The notes beneath the pieces are model-generated. The model had not been told where the DNA came from, ran no database searches, and worked only from the letters and a program-made list of their open reading frames with translations. A DNA stretch of 64,000 bases from Lanius collurio (taxonomy: Eukaryota; Chordata; Aves; Passeriformes; Laniidae). Each line of letters begins with the position of its first letter. The first letter of the stretch is position 1. Below are positions 13,501-23,999 of this stretch, piece after piece. The stretch is taken from NCBI GenBank assembly GCA_020086605.1, contig JACBWW010000017.1:21263678-21327677 (forward strand), written 5' to 3'. A program made the translations under genes and the position numbers.

Positions 13501-15112
13501 CTGTGCTAGTAAACAAGGTTAAATCAGATTCAATCACTGTATCAACTGCAGAGATTACGTTAATTGAATTTCAGACACTCGTTGCACGTGTCAAGGCAAC
13601 ATACTTTGGAATAGAAGCTCTGTTAGTAACTGCATCAGTGACAGATCAAAACGGGTACATAGCCTACTTTCCCATTTTGTTTGGGTCTGAGAGTCTGTAA
13701 TGGTATGGGGAAACAGAACATGTTTTCTTTTCCCCCTTCTTGAAGAATAAGAAGTGAGATTTCTCTGTTAGCTATTTCAAACTGTAAACTGTCCCCCCAA
13801 ATACACTAATTTAAATATACATAACAATATAACCATATTGGTTTTCAATTTAATTTTAGTAGGCTAGAAAAGGACAGTATGTAACAGCATGCAATTCAGT
13901 TTCGATGAAGCAACTGCATTTCTACTGTATTTTGTCACGCTTCCTACTATTCAAAAAACTCTGTAACAATAAAGTTCTCAAAGCTATGTTACTTTGCATG
14001 CTGAATTCAAGCAGTTCATACTTACCAGCTTCTTACTAATTTTACTGATGGAGTGCCTAGTAATTTATCAGGAAGAAGATCGATTTCTTTCAGGATGTTT
14101 GCAAACCTCACAGGAAGCTCTTGTCGCAGAAATGCGAAAGAAGTTCTCTCACATCCATTAGTCGAGCCTACAAATAAATCCAAAAGAAAGTTTTTAAGAA
14201 AATTTCAAGATGTAACTACAGATTGCTGATTTTCCACAAACTTCATGACTCTATCCCTTTGCAATCATGAGGCTTTTACTATCCAATTCATCTAAGTGTA
14301 CATATATGTTTGTGCTGAACGCTGTTTACATGACAGTAAGACACAGCATGTTCTTGGGCGGAATACTTGTACAGTTCCCACTTAGCACGAGACTTAATTG
14401 CAATCCCCTAAGAAGTACTTCCAGCCTCTGTAAACAGGAGGTTCTTCGGGGTGACGTCTGGCAGTATCATGTGCGCACGGCCGCCAGAGCTGCCAAAGCG
14501 GTAATGGGATCAGGGAACAGCGCGTTCACTCCGCTTGATGGCTCCTCCCGACCCCGAGTGCTCGGAGCACGAACACGCCCCGCAGCCCACGGACCTCTCA
14601 GAGCCTGCACCCTCCGAACACCGCTGAAACAGCGCTGTAGCGCATCTTCAGCTCTGACAGCGGCACTCACATGTCTCCAGCACCTGGCACTTGGCTGGGG
14701 CTGGGAATACCAGGCGGGGGTTGCTCCCCTCCTCTGCCCCGGCGCTAGGCAGCCGAGCCGGGGGTCGGCAGCGACTTCAGCGTTGGCTGAGCGCGGACCC
14801 CTCCGGTCTGGGATCGCGGCCTCCTCTGTCCGGCACAGCACCGCTCCCCCACCCCCTTCCACGGCAGCCTCCGGGCTCGCCCCTCCGCGGGGAAACGAGC
14901 CTCCGAGCCCCGGACCTGGGCTGTCCCCCGGCCCCGACCTCCCCCTGTTCCTTCCCACTCTCACCAAAGTCCAACAGCTGCTTGATGGAGAGCGGGGAGG
15001 GGGAGAAGCGGGAAAACTGCTCCACTTCTTGCGGCAACCGGCCGCTGCTGCTGGCGGCACTGGCCCCCGCCAGTGGGGCGGCGCTGCGCAGGGCTATCCG
15101 GGCGGCCTTCAT
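7385..15112 (-). CDS. PDK4: Pyruvate dehydrogenase kinase 4, mitochondrial (complete, 11 exons)
   Basis: PDK4 phosphorylates the E1 alpha subunit of the mitochondrial pyruvate dehydrogenase complex. This shuts off pyruvate oxidation in fasting and high-fat states. Coding exons, in transcript order: 15112-14965, 14167-14026, 12987-12916, 12348-12164, 11728-11639, 11098-11021, 10383-10307, 9808-9710, 9408-9298, 8590-8477, 7528-7385. They sum to 1260 bases (419 residues plus TGA), all joined in frame by GT/AG sites. Residues 1-25 form a basic, Ala/Ser-rich mitochondrial presequence. The all-helical adaptor domain follows and includes [11 protein letters not shown] (130-140). The GHKL ATPase domain has the N-box ([14 protein letters not shown]261, N265), the G1 box DRGGGVP (300-306), GFGYGLP (336-342) and GYGTDA. 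The C-terminal DW pair is D401-W402. The text follows PDK4 more closely than PDK1-3, and the human protein is 411 residues. The start is the first ATG, with G at -3. Confidence 0.97.
8477..8590 (-). CDS. PDK4: PDK4 coding exon 10
   Basis: This 114-base exon (38 codons) encodes [20 protein letters not shown], the glycine-rich ATP-lid motif, followed by [11 protein letters not shown]. The acceptor is TTTTTAG/GCTGG and the donor AAG/GTATGT. Confidence 0.96.
9298..9408 (-). CDS. PDK4: PDK4 coding exon 9
   Basis: This 111-base exon (37 codons) carries the G1 box ISDRGGGVP, with the nucleotide-binding Asp300, and continues with [20 protein letters not shown]. The donor is CTT/GTAAGA. Confidence 0.96.
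9710..9808 (-). CDS. PDK4: PDK4 coding exon 8
   Basis: This 99-base exon (33 codons) opens with [14 protein letters not shown], which completes the N-box with the Mg-ATP-binding Asn265, and continues with [15 protein letters not shown]. The acceptor is TTCCACAG and the donor AAG/GTATTT. Confidence 0.96.
10307..10383 (-). CDS. PDK4: PDK4 coding exon 7
   Basis: This 77-base exon encodes [19 protein letters not shown], the start of the GHKL N-box including Glu261. The acceptor is CTCTAG/GAA and the donor TTTAAG/GTATGT. Confidence 0.96.
11021..11098 (-). CDS. PDK4: PDK4 coding exon 6
   Basis: This 78-base exon encodes [20 protein letters not shown] and LTQVN, matching the PDK family linker into the ATPase domain. 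The acceptor is CTTTCAG/ATGC and the donor AACG/GTGAGA. Confidence 0.95.
11639..11728 (-). CDS. PDK4: PDK4 coding exon 5
   Basis: This 90-base exon encodes [19 protein letters not shown] and flanking residues. The donor is GAATG/GTGCGT, weaker than the usual GTAAGT. Read-through would keep an open frame into the intron, but the next PDK residues come from exon 6. Confidence 0.93.
12164..12348 (-). CDS. PDK4: PDK4 coding exon 4
   Basis: This 185-base exon encodes [20 protein letters not shown] through [20 protein letters not shown]. The conserved His-Asp pair of the HHDVV motif lies at residues 134-135. The acceptor is GACTTAG/C and the donor ACACA/GTAAGT. Confidence 0.96.
12916..12987 (-). 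CDS. PDK4: PDK4 coding exon 3
   Basis: This 72-base exon encodes [20 protein letters not shown] and a few more residues. The acceptor is AATAG/GTAC and the donor TCTGA/GTAAG. Confidence 0.95.
14026..14167 (-). CDS. PDK4: PDK4 coding exon 2
   Basis: This 142-base exon encodes [20 protein letters not shown] and continues to LVRSW, part of the N-terminal helical bundle. The acceptor is TTTGTAG/GCTC and the donor AGCTG/GTAAG. Confidence 0.96.
14965..15112 (-). CDS. PDK4: PDK4 coding exon 1
   Basis: This exon encodes residues 1-49 plus one base: the mitochondrial presequence and the start of the kinase ([17 protein letters not shown]). The donor is CTTTG/GTGAGAG. The stretch ASAASSSG after residue 16 makes the N terminus several residues longer than in human PDK4. 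Confidence 0.95.
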
Positions 15113-15216
15113 CGCTGCCGGGGCGGCGGTGCGTAGCACGTAAGCGATCGGTGAGTGAGCGGGTGATCTGGTGGCTCCGGGACTGTCGCTATCCCCTCGC
15201 CTGTGGCGGGCGGCTT

Positions 15217-15222
15217 CACGTG
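15217..15222. promoter_or_regulatory. PDK4: CACGTG E-box in PDK4 proximal promoter
   Basis: A perfect palindromic CACGTG lies 105 bases upstream of the PDK4 ATG. This is the core bound by USF, MYC/MAX, ChREBP/MLX and CLOCK/BMAL1. Occupancy is inference only. Confidence 0.5.
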
Positions 15223-15228
15223 GCGCCT

Positions 15229-15236
15229 CTATTTAC
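15229..15236 (-). promoter_or_regulatory. PDK4: TATA-like / forkhead-like motif GTAAATAG
   Basis: On the minus strand the sequence reads GTAAATAG within an otherwise GC-rich promoter. It resembles both a weak TATA box (TAAATAG) and a forkhead core (GTAAATA). As a TATA box it would place transcription start near 15200-15205 and give a 5' UTR of about 90 bases. Confidence 0.4.
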
Positions 15237-15245
15237 AATCGCAGC

Positions 15246-15255
15246 GGGGCGGGGC
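15246..15255. promoter_or_regulatory. PDK4: GC box (Sp1-type) GGGGCGGGGC
   Basis: A consensus Sp/KLF GC box lies ten bases upstream of the TATA-like motif in the sense of PDK4 transcription. The order GC box, TATA-like, E-box, ATG makes a coherent core promoter. Confidence 0.55.
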
Positions 15256-15438
15256 TCCGGCAGGCCGCGCCCCCGCCGGGCGCCTCGTGACAGCGCTGGC
15301 GGGGTTCCCCATGTCCGGAGGCCGGGCCAGCGGGCGCCTCGCCAGCGGCATGGCGAAGCGTCAGGGGTGCCGGGCCGGGGGGCAGCTGCGGGGCTGGGGC
15401 ACTCGGAGCGGCAGGTGCTGCTCCTGCACCGCCCGCGG

Positions 15439-15447
15439 TGACCTTGT
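15439..15447 (-). promoter_or_regulatory. PDK4: Candidate estrogen-related-receptor element (ACAAGGTCA)
   Basis: The minus strand reads ACAAGGTCA, close to the extended half-site TNAAGGTCA used by ERR receptors, 327 bases upstream of the ATG. ERR alpha/gamma with PGC-1 alpha are established activators of mammalian PDK4 through a proximal element. The equivalence of this site is inferred. Confidence 0.4.
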
Positions 15448-15779
15448 GTACCGGGCAGGAGCCGGGCGAGGCCGGCGGGGTGGCCGTGCCCAGCTCCGAG
15501 GCGCCGCGTTGCTCCTGCCCCTCACGGGCTGCGGGGGGGTCCGGCCGTGCACAGGCCGGGCACAGACACCCAGTGGGCGCCCGGGCTGCGGGGGCAGCGG
15601 GTGGCGCTGACACGGCGTGAGGGGCGCGATGGCGCCCGGGGGAAGCTGTATCTTCGCACTCATACAGGTGGTGCTGGTACTGACAGGATAACTCGGGGCA
15701 GAGGCTGCATGGAATGCAAAAGGAGCACCATCAGATCCCAGCCGCAGGGTTGAGGGTGCTGACATGTAGGTCTTGGCTG

Positions 15780-15788
15780 TGACCTTGG
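15780..15788 (-). promoter_or_regulatory. PDK4: Second AGGTCA-type half-site (CCAAGGTCA)
   Basis: The minus strand reads CCAAGGTCA, 668 bases upstream of the PDK4 ATG. It is another extended nuclear-receptor half-site. A plain AGGTCA (minus strand) lies about 90 bases further upstream at 15878-15883. Confidence 0.3.
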
Positions 15789-15858
15789 GTAATAGTGACC
15801 GGATAGCCGAAGACAGCTGTGCTGGTGACGCACTGGCCCCAGATCGGCATGTGGCCTT

Positions 15859-15865
15859 TGTTTAC
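15859..15865 (-). promoter_or_regulatory. PDK4: Candidate FOXO site GTAAACA
   Basis: The minus strand reads GTAAACA, a perfect forkhead/FOXO core, 747 bases upstream of the PDK4 ATG and close to two nuclear-receptor half-sites. FOXO1 activation of PDK4 on fasting or insulin loss is established in mammals; use of this copy is inference. Confidence 0.35.
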
Positions 15866-16390
15866 TGTCACTAGAGCTGACCTATGAAGGGGCTGATACA
15901 GTTCTCTCAGGGACAGCTCATCTTCCAGGGTCACAGTCGATCTGGGAAAAGCCCCTTCAGCTTTCCTCTTTGCTGGAGAAGGAGCTTGGAACTCCAGTGC
16001 TGCCTGGCCTTTTCCCAACATGCCGAGTCTACTTCACTGGGGGCAGGGTTTACATAATGCATTGAAGAATAGAGTTAATGTCAGCAGAGGGCTTCCTGGC
16101 GTCTGAAAATTTGGTCTGTAACAGCAGGAGCATGTGACAGTAAAATAGTACAAAATAATGGTGCCCTAATATTTGCATACAACTCCTCAGTCCAATTTTA
16201 TATGCATATATTTACACACCCAAACATGTAAACTTTTTCAAGGGAAGGAATATAACATTCCTAACAAGAAACTCTGGCACTTAGTTTACAGAGAAGAGTA
16301 CTTTAGCTTGTTATTAAACTGTTTTTTTAACTTGGTCTCAGTCATTGTATCTGTTATCCCTGCTTATGGTTCTACTCCCACTGTACTGTA

Positions 16391-16431
16391 TGTTTTATTA
16401 TTTTATTGCTCCCTGTTTTATTATTTTATTG
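16391..16431. repeat. 18-bp direct repeat, AT-rich
   Basis: The string TGTTTTATTATTTTATTG occurs at 16391-16408 and again, identical, at 16414-16431, separated by five bases. It is a small local duplication. Confidence 0.85.
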
Positions 16432-19400
16432 GGAGAATTACTCTGTTATTTTTCCATCAGATATATTCTGCTTTACCACAATGATTGAATGTTTGTGTAT
16501 GAAATTTTAAATGGAGCAAAATGTAGACATCTAACAGCAGCAAATGTAATCGCTTTGATTTATCCTGTTCTTGCCTGAAGTTAAAAAATTCAAGAATTTG
16601 AGATTTGCTCTTGACTGTTTCAAGTTGGTTTGCCTGCAAATTGCAGTTGACTCACAGAAGTGAAAATATACAAATTTGTTTAAATCATGAAACATGTATA
16701 GGATACGTTTTGTTGTGTTCCATTTTCTTCCTGAAGCTAGTAATTGGTTACAAGCAGGAACCTCAAAATTAACACTTTGCAAAAAAATCTGGGTCAAAAA
16801 AGTTCTCTGCACTAGGCAGTTATTCCAGTTTATAAGGTCACTATTTCTATTCCTAGGAGATACTTTGTTTAATCTGTTAATGTGCTGAGCCTGCTTAATA
16901 CAAGTAACTTGAATATCCTTTGTGAGTAGTCATATTACACACCCTGTTCTGAATAGGGAGGACGTCTACTAAGAATAATTTCTGTTGTTTGCATTCATTG
17001 TCTTTACAACAACTTGTTTTCTCATTGTTTTCCTTGTAGTTATATGCAGTAAGGTATGAACAAATGTCTTATATATTCAGTTTAGCTCTGAACAAAGGTA
17101 AAATTGAAGTTGCAGGAAATACAGGAAGTGTGTTGCCTTCCCCATTTGTTAAAAGGGCAAGGCTCCAGTAACTCAAAACCTGGATGTTTTTCAAATCAAA
17201 ACAAACTTCTACAAGAATTTTACACATCAGCAGCACAAGAACGGTGTTTTATTACTCAGATGAGCTTCTTAAAGAAGCGTGTCTCCATAATTCAGGTTTG
17301 CTTCTTGCTCATTGTATGATCATTATATTTAGCAGGAGGTTCTGAAAAATATAAATTTTCATTCTTGCATATATAAACTATATGTCTGTGAAATAATTGT
17401 TGTGGATGTCCTGAATGTTGAGCAAGACAGCTAAGTTTCAGGCACAAATGTAACAATATATGAGGATTCATGATCAGCTAAGCTGCAGGTGAAGTAGGCT
17501 GTGAAAATTGTAACCACTTCAAAGAATGCCTCCGTCTATCCTGTCTTTAGCAGTATTCTCACTTTACTTCCTCTCCAAACCACCATTTCACGCTCCTTCT
17601 GAAACACGTGACAGTTTTAAGTGCAAGTGTCAGAGAACAGTATTTTGACCGTGAAGGACAGTGCCAAATTCTGAGCTGCAGTATTCATCAGAAGGGGTCT
17701 CATTTCTGCTGCTCAGATATTTTAACTTTCCTCTTCTGAACTGCCCTGGGGCAAATTTTGAAGAGGCAGTAACAACGCTTGCAGTTGCTTGGTCACAGTA
17801 ATGTTTTGCTGACTATGCTTAAGGAAATGGAGCTGCGTTAACATTCTTTTTTCCACAACAGATGGGTCCAGAAGAGTGGAATGAATGAAGCCTGGATTCC
17901 TGTCCATTTGTGTCCTAATAGCTCTCCACTGCAATCAGCTGTCTCTCACCTCTTGTTTCTTATGTCCTCACTCACCCCTGCTGGAGACACTACGTGCTGT
18001 ACTTAGGTCAGAGCCGTGTTCCTGGGCAGCCAGCGTGTGTAATGACTGACTGTGTTGCTGATGTCTAATAGAAGGTATCATGGTTGCTTTTGCCCTACCT
18101 TTTTCTATGGGGGGACAAAAATTTAGGGTTTTTTTCCCTAACCCACAAAGTGCTGGAGACCCAATAGAACGTTCTGGGATGAGCACCCTCTCCTGACCAG
18201 CCAGAACATGTGGGATGACTACTGATGTGGTTGTTGCTCTCAAGTAGAATGAGTCTGGCTCAGTTTCCCCACCCTTTTATTCACTGTGGAGCAAAATTTT
18301 AGTCTCTCCTCCCTAAACCACCTGCTAGTTTGTACAAAGTTTGTAGGGAGTTGATTATCTATTCAAATTTGATTAAAATGCTTAGGAAGTTTGGCAAACA
18401 GGGGAACAGGCAACATTATCAAAGTTTTTTCCCTTATGGAACCAGACTAACATTTTCGGCTAGGGACAAAGGCGGCTTCTAATTCAGCTTTTGTAAGGAA
18501 GGGTAAATGATAATCCAGGAGGAGCAGTAAGTCTGGGTGGAAATTAATGATAGCACTAGGAAGTTTTGAATGTAAGTGGAAGCAGTAGTCTGGTGACAAG
18601 AGCATGAGTCGTATTCACAACTCTTCTTGAAATTTCCAGCAGTACCAAGGACAAATTGCTCACCCTCTGCCTGCAGATGAGTGTGCATTTATGGAACTGG
18701 ATTGATACTTATACCTACTAATACATTTGTTTTCTAGATATTTATGTGGCGCTTTACATGGAAAAAAATACAGAAATAGCATTACAAACTAGGGTCATAC
18801 CTTCCCGTTCTCATCTTTCTGTCACCCAATGCTGCTGCCGCACGAGCTGTCAAGCTGCTGGGGGCTCCCAGTGCAGCCAAAACAGCCGAAGTAGGTGAAA
18901 GGTTGTGGAGAAGCACACAAACAAGCTGGCATGCCTCTTCAGTAGTTCAGTGAGGGAAAGGTTCTGCAGCTGCTCCAGCACTTACACAATCTCCCCCAGC
19001 TGGTCATAACTTGCAAAAGTCAAGAGTATGGTAGCTGGATCATTTTACAGGTGGAGCTGTGGCCAGTCCACAGCATGCTTGGAGCTGTAAACATGGCAAC
19101 TCAGCAGCCCTGAACAGGAGACACCCATTTTCCTCAGTCCCTGCCTTTGTTACCCATGTCTGAAATTATCTGTTAACTCCTTTAAAATCATGGAAAATGA
19201 GACTGGATTGCTGGTTTCAAAATTGCTTTTCCAGAAAATAGCTAGAGGCTTGCACGAGATTAACTGTGGGTGTTGAAGCTGGGAGAGTAGAGATAGCAGA
19301 GAGGGTAAAAAAAACCTGTCTTCGAGTATAGCTGTACCATTCAGGAAATAAAGCTAAGACTCAAACAGTGATAAAAGTAGGACTCAAAAGTGTTTTATCT

Positions 19401-22400
19401 TGAAATGCTTGTCACAATTCAGGAGGCTGCTTGCTAAGTAGGGGAATGGTAATCTTCAGCCAAGTACATCATTGCAGAGGAAATAAAGGTGGACTTTCAG
19501 GGTGGGCTGGCACTGATCTGAAGAACATAGCTAAACACAAAATAATGTCTTTTTCCAGCCTCAGCTGAATACTGTAGCAGTTCTTGTGGAAGAGCATGTG
19601 GCATCCTCCATGAGATTTGCAGGTGCAGAGGAAAATAAAGAGGAAAGGTATCATCAGGACAGCTGCCACTTTGGGCCATGGCTGCCTTTACTGTGAGCAG
19701 CCCTGCTCTGGAGAAGATCACCTGGGAAAAAGTGGACACCTTGTGAAAAGTCAGAGAAAAAGTTAATGGTACCAAAAGAATGCATCTTTTAAGGTCTAAA
19801 TATATTTCAGCTGAACAGTTATATTTTTCTGTACTAATATGGAAATGGGATTAGTGTAACAGGATTATCTCAAAAGTTTTGTATTAGACATTTTAGGAAA
19901 CACCTCACCCTGAGAAGAAGGAGTTCAACTTCACCTGTAACCCTTCCATGGGTCAGGGACTTTGAACTGGTACACATACTGCTTTTGTTTTCCAGAGTAG
20001 ATCACTCTGGGTGAAGATGAGATGTTTTTTCTAAGTCTTCTATCAGGTGCACTTGATACTGTTGACTGTAGCAGGGCAATTGGTAAAGTGGAGTTGGTGA
20101 CTTGAGTTTCTGCTCCAAACTGGAGCCTTGAACTGTTACTCCAGGTTATTTTGTCTGAGGCTGATCTTAGAAAGCTTTTCCAGTTGTTCCCTCTCAGCAT
20201 TTCCTTCATCAGATATGAAAGAATTTATTTTCTTTTACTGTCCAAATCATATGAACTCGATTGAGAAGTTTAGTCTAGGAAATAGTAAGCCGAGACATCA
20301 TCTAGAAAAGGGCTCTCCATGGTGTTACCTGGTTACTTTTTCAGAAGGCTCATGGTATCTCTGGAATGCCACTTCTCTTTAGTGCTTTGGATTACCCAAG
20401 GGAAGTTTATTTTTTGTTTGCAACATCCTGACTATTATCGCTGAAGTGTGAATTCACAGATACTAATCAGTTGCTCTCGTTAAAGACTGAATTTCCATAA
20501 CATACTGTATGGGAGGTATCTACACAGCAAGTGCATGGGAGTTTTCTTATTTGATGAAATGTATAGCCACAGGCTAAGATGTGATAGCTGAAGTTAAATA
20601 TGAAAATGTAGCTTGTGTATTAAAATAGTCCTGATAAAGAGCCAGTACTGTAAAAAATGTTGCACTGCACAATTAAAATGCTTTGCCTTTGGGTCTGAGT
20701 AAGCACAAAATATTTTTTGTGTCATGACTAACAGGTATCTAATTATGAGTGAATCGCCAATGCAACATTGCTGGAACATTAAGAACAGTCTAAACAGGAA
20801 AGCTCTCCCTCTCTCCATTTATTGTGTTACTGTTTCAATCTCCTGGTGTATTAGACAAAATCCACATTTTTGCTACACAACATTAAGTATGTTTTCTTGT
20901 TAGAGTAATTATGTTAATATTATTTATTACACCATGCACTTTGGTCTTTTCAAATTCAGTTTTTAATGTAGTTCTTATCTAATAGTCACTGAAACGAAAA
21001 ACAAAATCATCAGAGCTATGGTGGTACTTGATCTCCAAGATTTCCATCTATTTAAAGGGACACAGAAACTCACACTAATTTAACATTTCTTCATTTCATT
21101 TCCTGAAATTACACCAATGTTCTAAATTTACTGTGGTGGTTACATTTATATGCAGGCATTCATGAACAGACATTTCAGTTAGTTTCTATATGGGAAAAGA
21201 CACCTAGATATAAAAAAATAAATTTAAAAGTTAAAAATATGTGCAAGTCCTGATTCCCTATTATCTGGGGCATAATACCTGGGTACAAATAATCAGCAAC
21301 AACTTTGCAGGTATTGGTTTCAAAAAGCTGCCTTTTAAAGAAAATATTTTTAACGTACTCACAGGAGGATACAGTCTGTGATAGAGATGAAAAATATCTT
21401 TGTCTGTTGTGAGACCACTTGAATTACAAATTTAGTTTGAAAATAATGTTATTAACAAGCATATTTTCACTGCACAAAACCAGATTCACTAAAATGTGTA
21501 AGATCTCCGCTTACACCAGATAAGAAGCAGTGTAATTTCTTCTTGCACACTCACACAACTACTGTTGAAATGAGAATTGTTAAGTGTTCCATTTTGTGGA
21601 TACTCATTATGAATACATGTTTAAGTATGGTTGAATGTTTGGGCATTTCCTCATTCCCAGAATGAAACACAAGCTTCTTATTCTCTGTTTCAGCAGTACT
21701 AGAGAAAAGTTTTGAAATTTTAGTATTCAGATGAAGAAATAAATCCAAGGTAAATGTAAACAACCAGAAGATACTCTAGACAAGACAAAACTTTGTAATC
21801 ACCACAAGAGCCCTTGCTAGCTTTCAGCAAGTGCTGAGAGGGAGGGCAGTGCTTTCCCCTGGGTTGAGTGCTAGAGAACCAGTTTTCCTTCTGCTTTTTG
21901 TTCCAGATATGCTACATGGAATCCTGGAAACCAGTTCCTTATTTGCAACTCCCTATATGCTGAAGTTTAAGAAAGAGAGATAAGAATGTTATCAAAGAAG
22001 CAATGGAGTAAGATACTGAAACAAATTTTGCTCGGGTGTGTTGCCATGCTGAAGTAAACAAGTATATCTGTATTTATTGTTATTTGTATTTTGGGTTTAC
22101 AGCATGCACATCAAATGATGTACGTGCTTATCACCTCTCATGTATGGAAACAGTTTTTAAACTCTAAGCATTTCATTTAAAAGAAGTCAAATCAAATCAA
22201 TGCCAAGAACTCTAGTTATGATGTAATTTTTGCTGAAAATTACCTTTTTCAAGGCCTTGGAGAAAAAAAATCAGAGATTTAGTAAAATTAAATGAAGACA
22301 TTTCTATCACATTTCCCTCAGTCAAACCTTCATTACATTTTCCCTTTTTATGTGAAATACAGTAAATAGATATGATATTTGCCCTTTCCATAACAAAGGA

Positions 22401-23984
22401 ATGAGAAAGAGAAGCAGTCTGTAGTTTTGTGTGAGCGCTTCTGGCTGCATAATAAAGGCTGCAAGACCTTGCAGGTCTGAGGGATTTCAGTCAGAGTTAT
22501 GAACCCATAGCACCTTGAGAAATTAGGTGCTAGGTCTGACCTACATGCTGAATTGAACTTTACTGTTGAAAACATGGGATAAATTTCCCTCTGAAGGCAC
22601 TCAAACAGAATAGTTAGAGCATTTTGACTCCAAGAATTTTCTCTTTCAAGTAGAAAGGACATCTCTATTTAACCATTCCTGGAGAAAAGTTTCTAATATT
22701 CTACTTTTGAATAATCCGGATAATTCTAGTCCTTTACAGACAGTTCATGTTTCAACTGTTGTGCCAAATGCTTACATGCCTTGGAGTAGAGAAGACCTAG
22801 AGGGAACTCATAAAATTATATAGGAAGGGCATCAATTCACTCTTGCTGAGAAGTAATTTGGTTTGGTTTAGTAACCTGTGAAATAGTTCTGTAAAATTAT
22901 GAACTTTAAGGAAACTGTAAAGAGTGTGATTATTGACATCTGCTGTAGGTGACCTTTACGTGCTGAAAAGATCACAAGGTAGTAAAGACAAAAAAATTAT
23001 AGCCTCTTTTCCTTCTTCTCTCTAATGGTCTGAAATTGAAAAATTGGATCTGTTGAACCCCAGTTAAAGTTAGGACAGCCAAATAAAGCAAGGCTACAAC
23101 CTGCAACTTGCAGTTTTCCAAGTATGTAATTTATATACTTTAGAGACTAAATGCTGCTGCTTGAGGGAGTTGTGAGTTTCCATTCTCACCTGAACATAAA
23201 TCACTTCATGTTATTTCCATCCATTCACTACCTCTTCCATTAACTTCCCCCTCTGTGGTAAAGAAACATATCTCAGTATTTCAAAGGAATAGATGTACAC
23301 GTGCAGATCATCCAAAGCTGTTTGTCCTGATTCTCAGTGCTATGATGAGCGCTGTGTGCCTCACTATCTTTCCTACTTCTCAGTATCTTTTCTGGCTGTT
23401 CTTTCTTTGCTGTTTGTGTTAACATAATCTAAACTCCTGGCAGCTTTAGGAAATTCGTACTGGCGTTGATCAGCTTGCAGGTTATGGTGAATCCTTAACG
23501 TCATAGTTGCTGGCATTACAGCATTATGTAGCAGCTGTCGTTTTTAGTGCATCAGCTGTGCAAATGACCTTCTAACTCCGTAAGAGCATTTCATAGTTGT
23601 CCTGAGTCAGCGTGCCAGTTACCACAATAGTCTGAGGGTGGCATTTTAAGTGTCTCTCATCACCTTGATAAGGGACCAAAAAGGCAGTAGCATGACACTG
23701 GGTATGCCCTATGACACACACATTGCCTGAGTGTGCTGGATGCTGGGACATGCTGAAGGGGGCCCAGACCAGAGCCAGGATAGCATTGCTTTCCTTGATG
23801 TAAATATCCCCTAACAATTCCCCTGTAATCACATCAGTTAAATTATTTTTTCCACAGCTCCCTTTGGAAAGGGTTTGTGTCTGGTCCTGTGCTGTCTCAC
23901 TCTTTTAATTTTAATAAACATGTTTTCCAGAAGTATGTTGAGCAATATGACTAGCATTGAGATATGCAATTGCCTTATTCTTCC

Positions 23985-23999
23985 TTTTTTTTTTTTTTT
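23985..23999. repeat. (T)15 homopolymer
   Basis: Fifteen consecutive T residues. No retroposed body is recognisable beside the tract, so it is listed only as a simple repeat. Confidence 0.9.

Larger units (their letters stand above)
14460..15640. promoter_or_regulatory. PDK4: CpG island spanning PDK4 promoter and exon 1
   Basis: This block is rich in G, C and CpG, in sharp contrast to AT-rich flanks. It covers PDK4 exon 1, the 5' part of intron 1 and about 500 bases upstream of the ATG. Long open frames on both strands here reflect the lack of AT-rich stop codons and are not genes. The transcription start is inferred at about 15200-15210 if the TATA-like site at 15229-15236 is used. Confidence 0.85.

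Noticed and set aside
7385..15112. Assignment to PDK1, PDK2 or PDK3
   Set aside because: The MKAAR start, [23 protein letters not shown] linker and EADDWCVPS tail, together with linkage to DYNC1I1, point to PDK4.
14267..15136. 289-codon plus-strand open frame over the PDK4 promoter
   Set aside because: It lies in a CpG island antisense to PDK4 exons 1-2. Its length is explained by the scarcity of stop codons in GC-rich DNA, and it has no domain.
15110..15139. Upstream in-frame start for PDK4 at 15139
   Set aside because: The codon there is GTG, not ATG. The ATG at 15112 is the first and gives the expected MKAAR start of PDK4.
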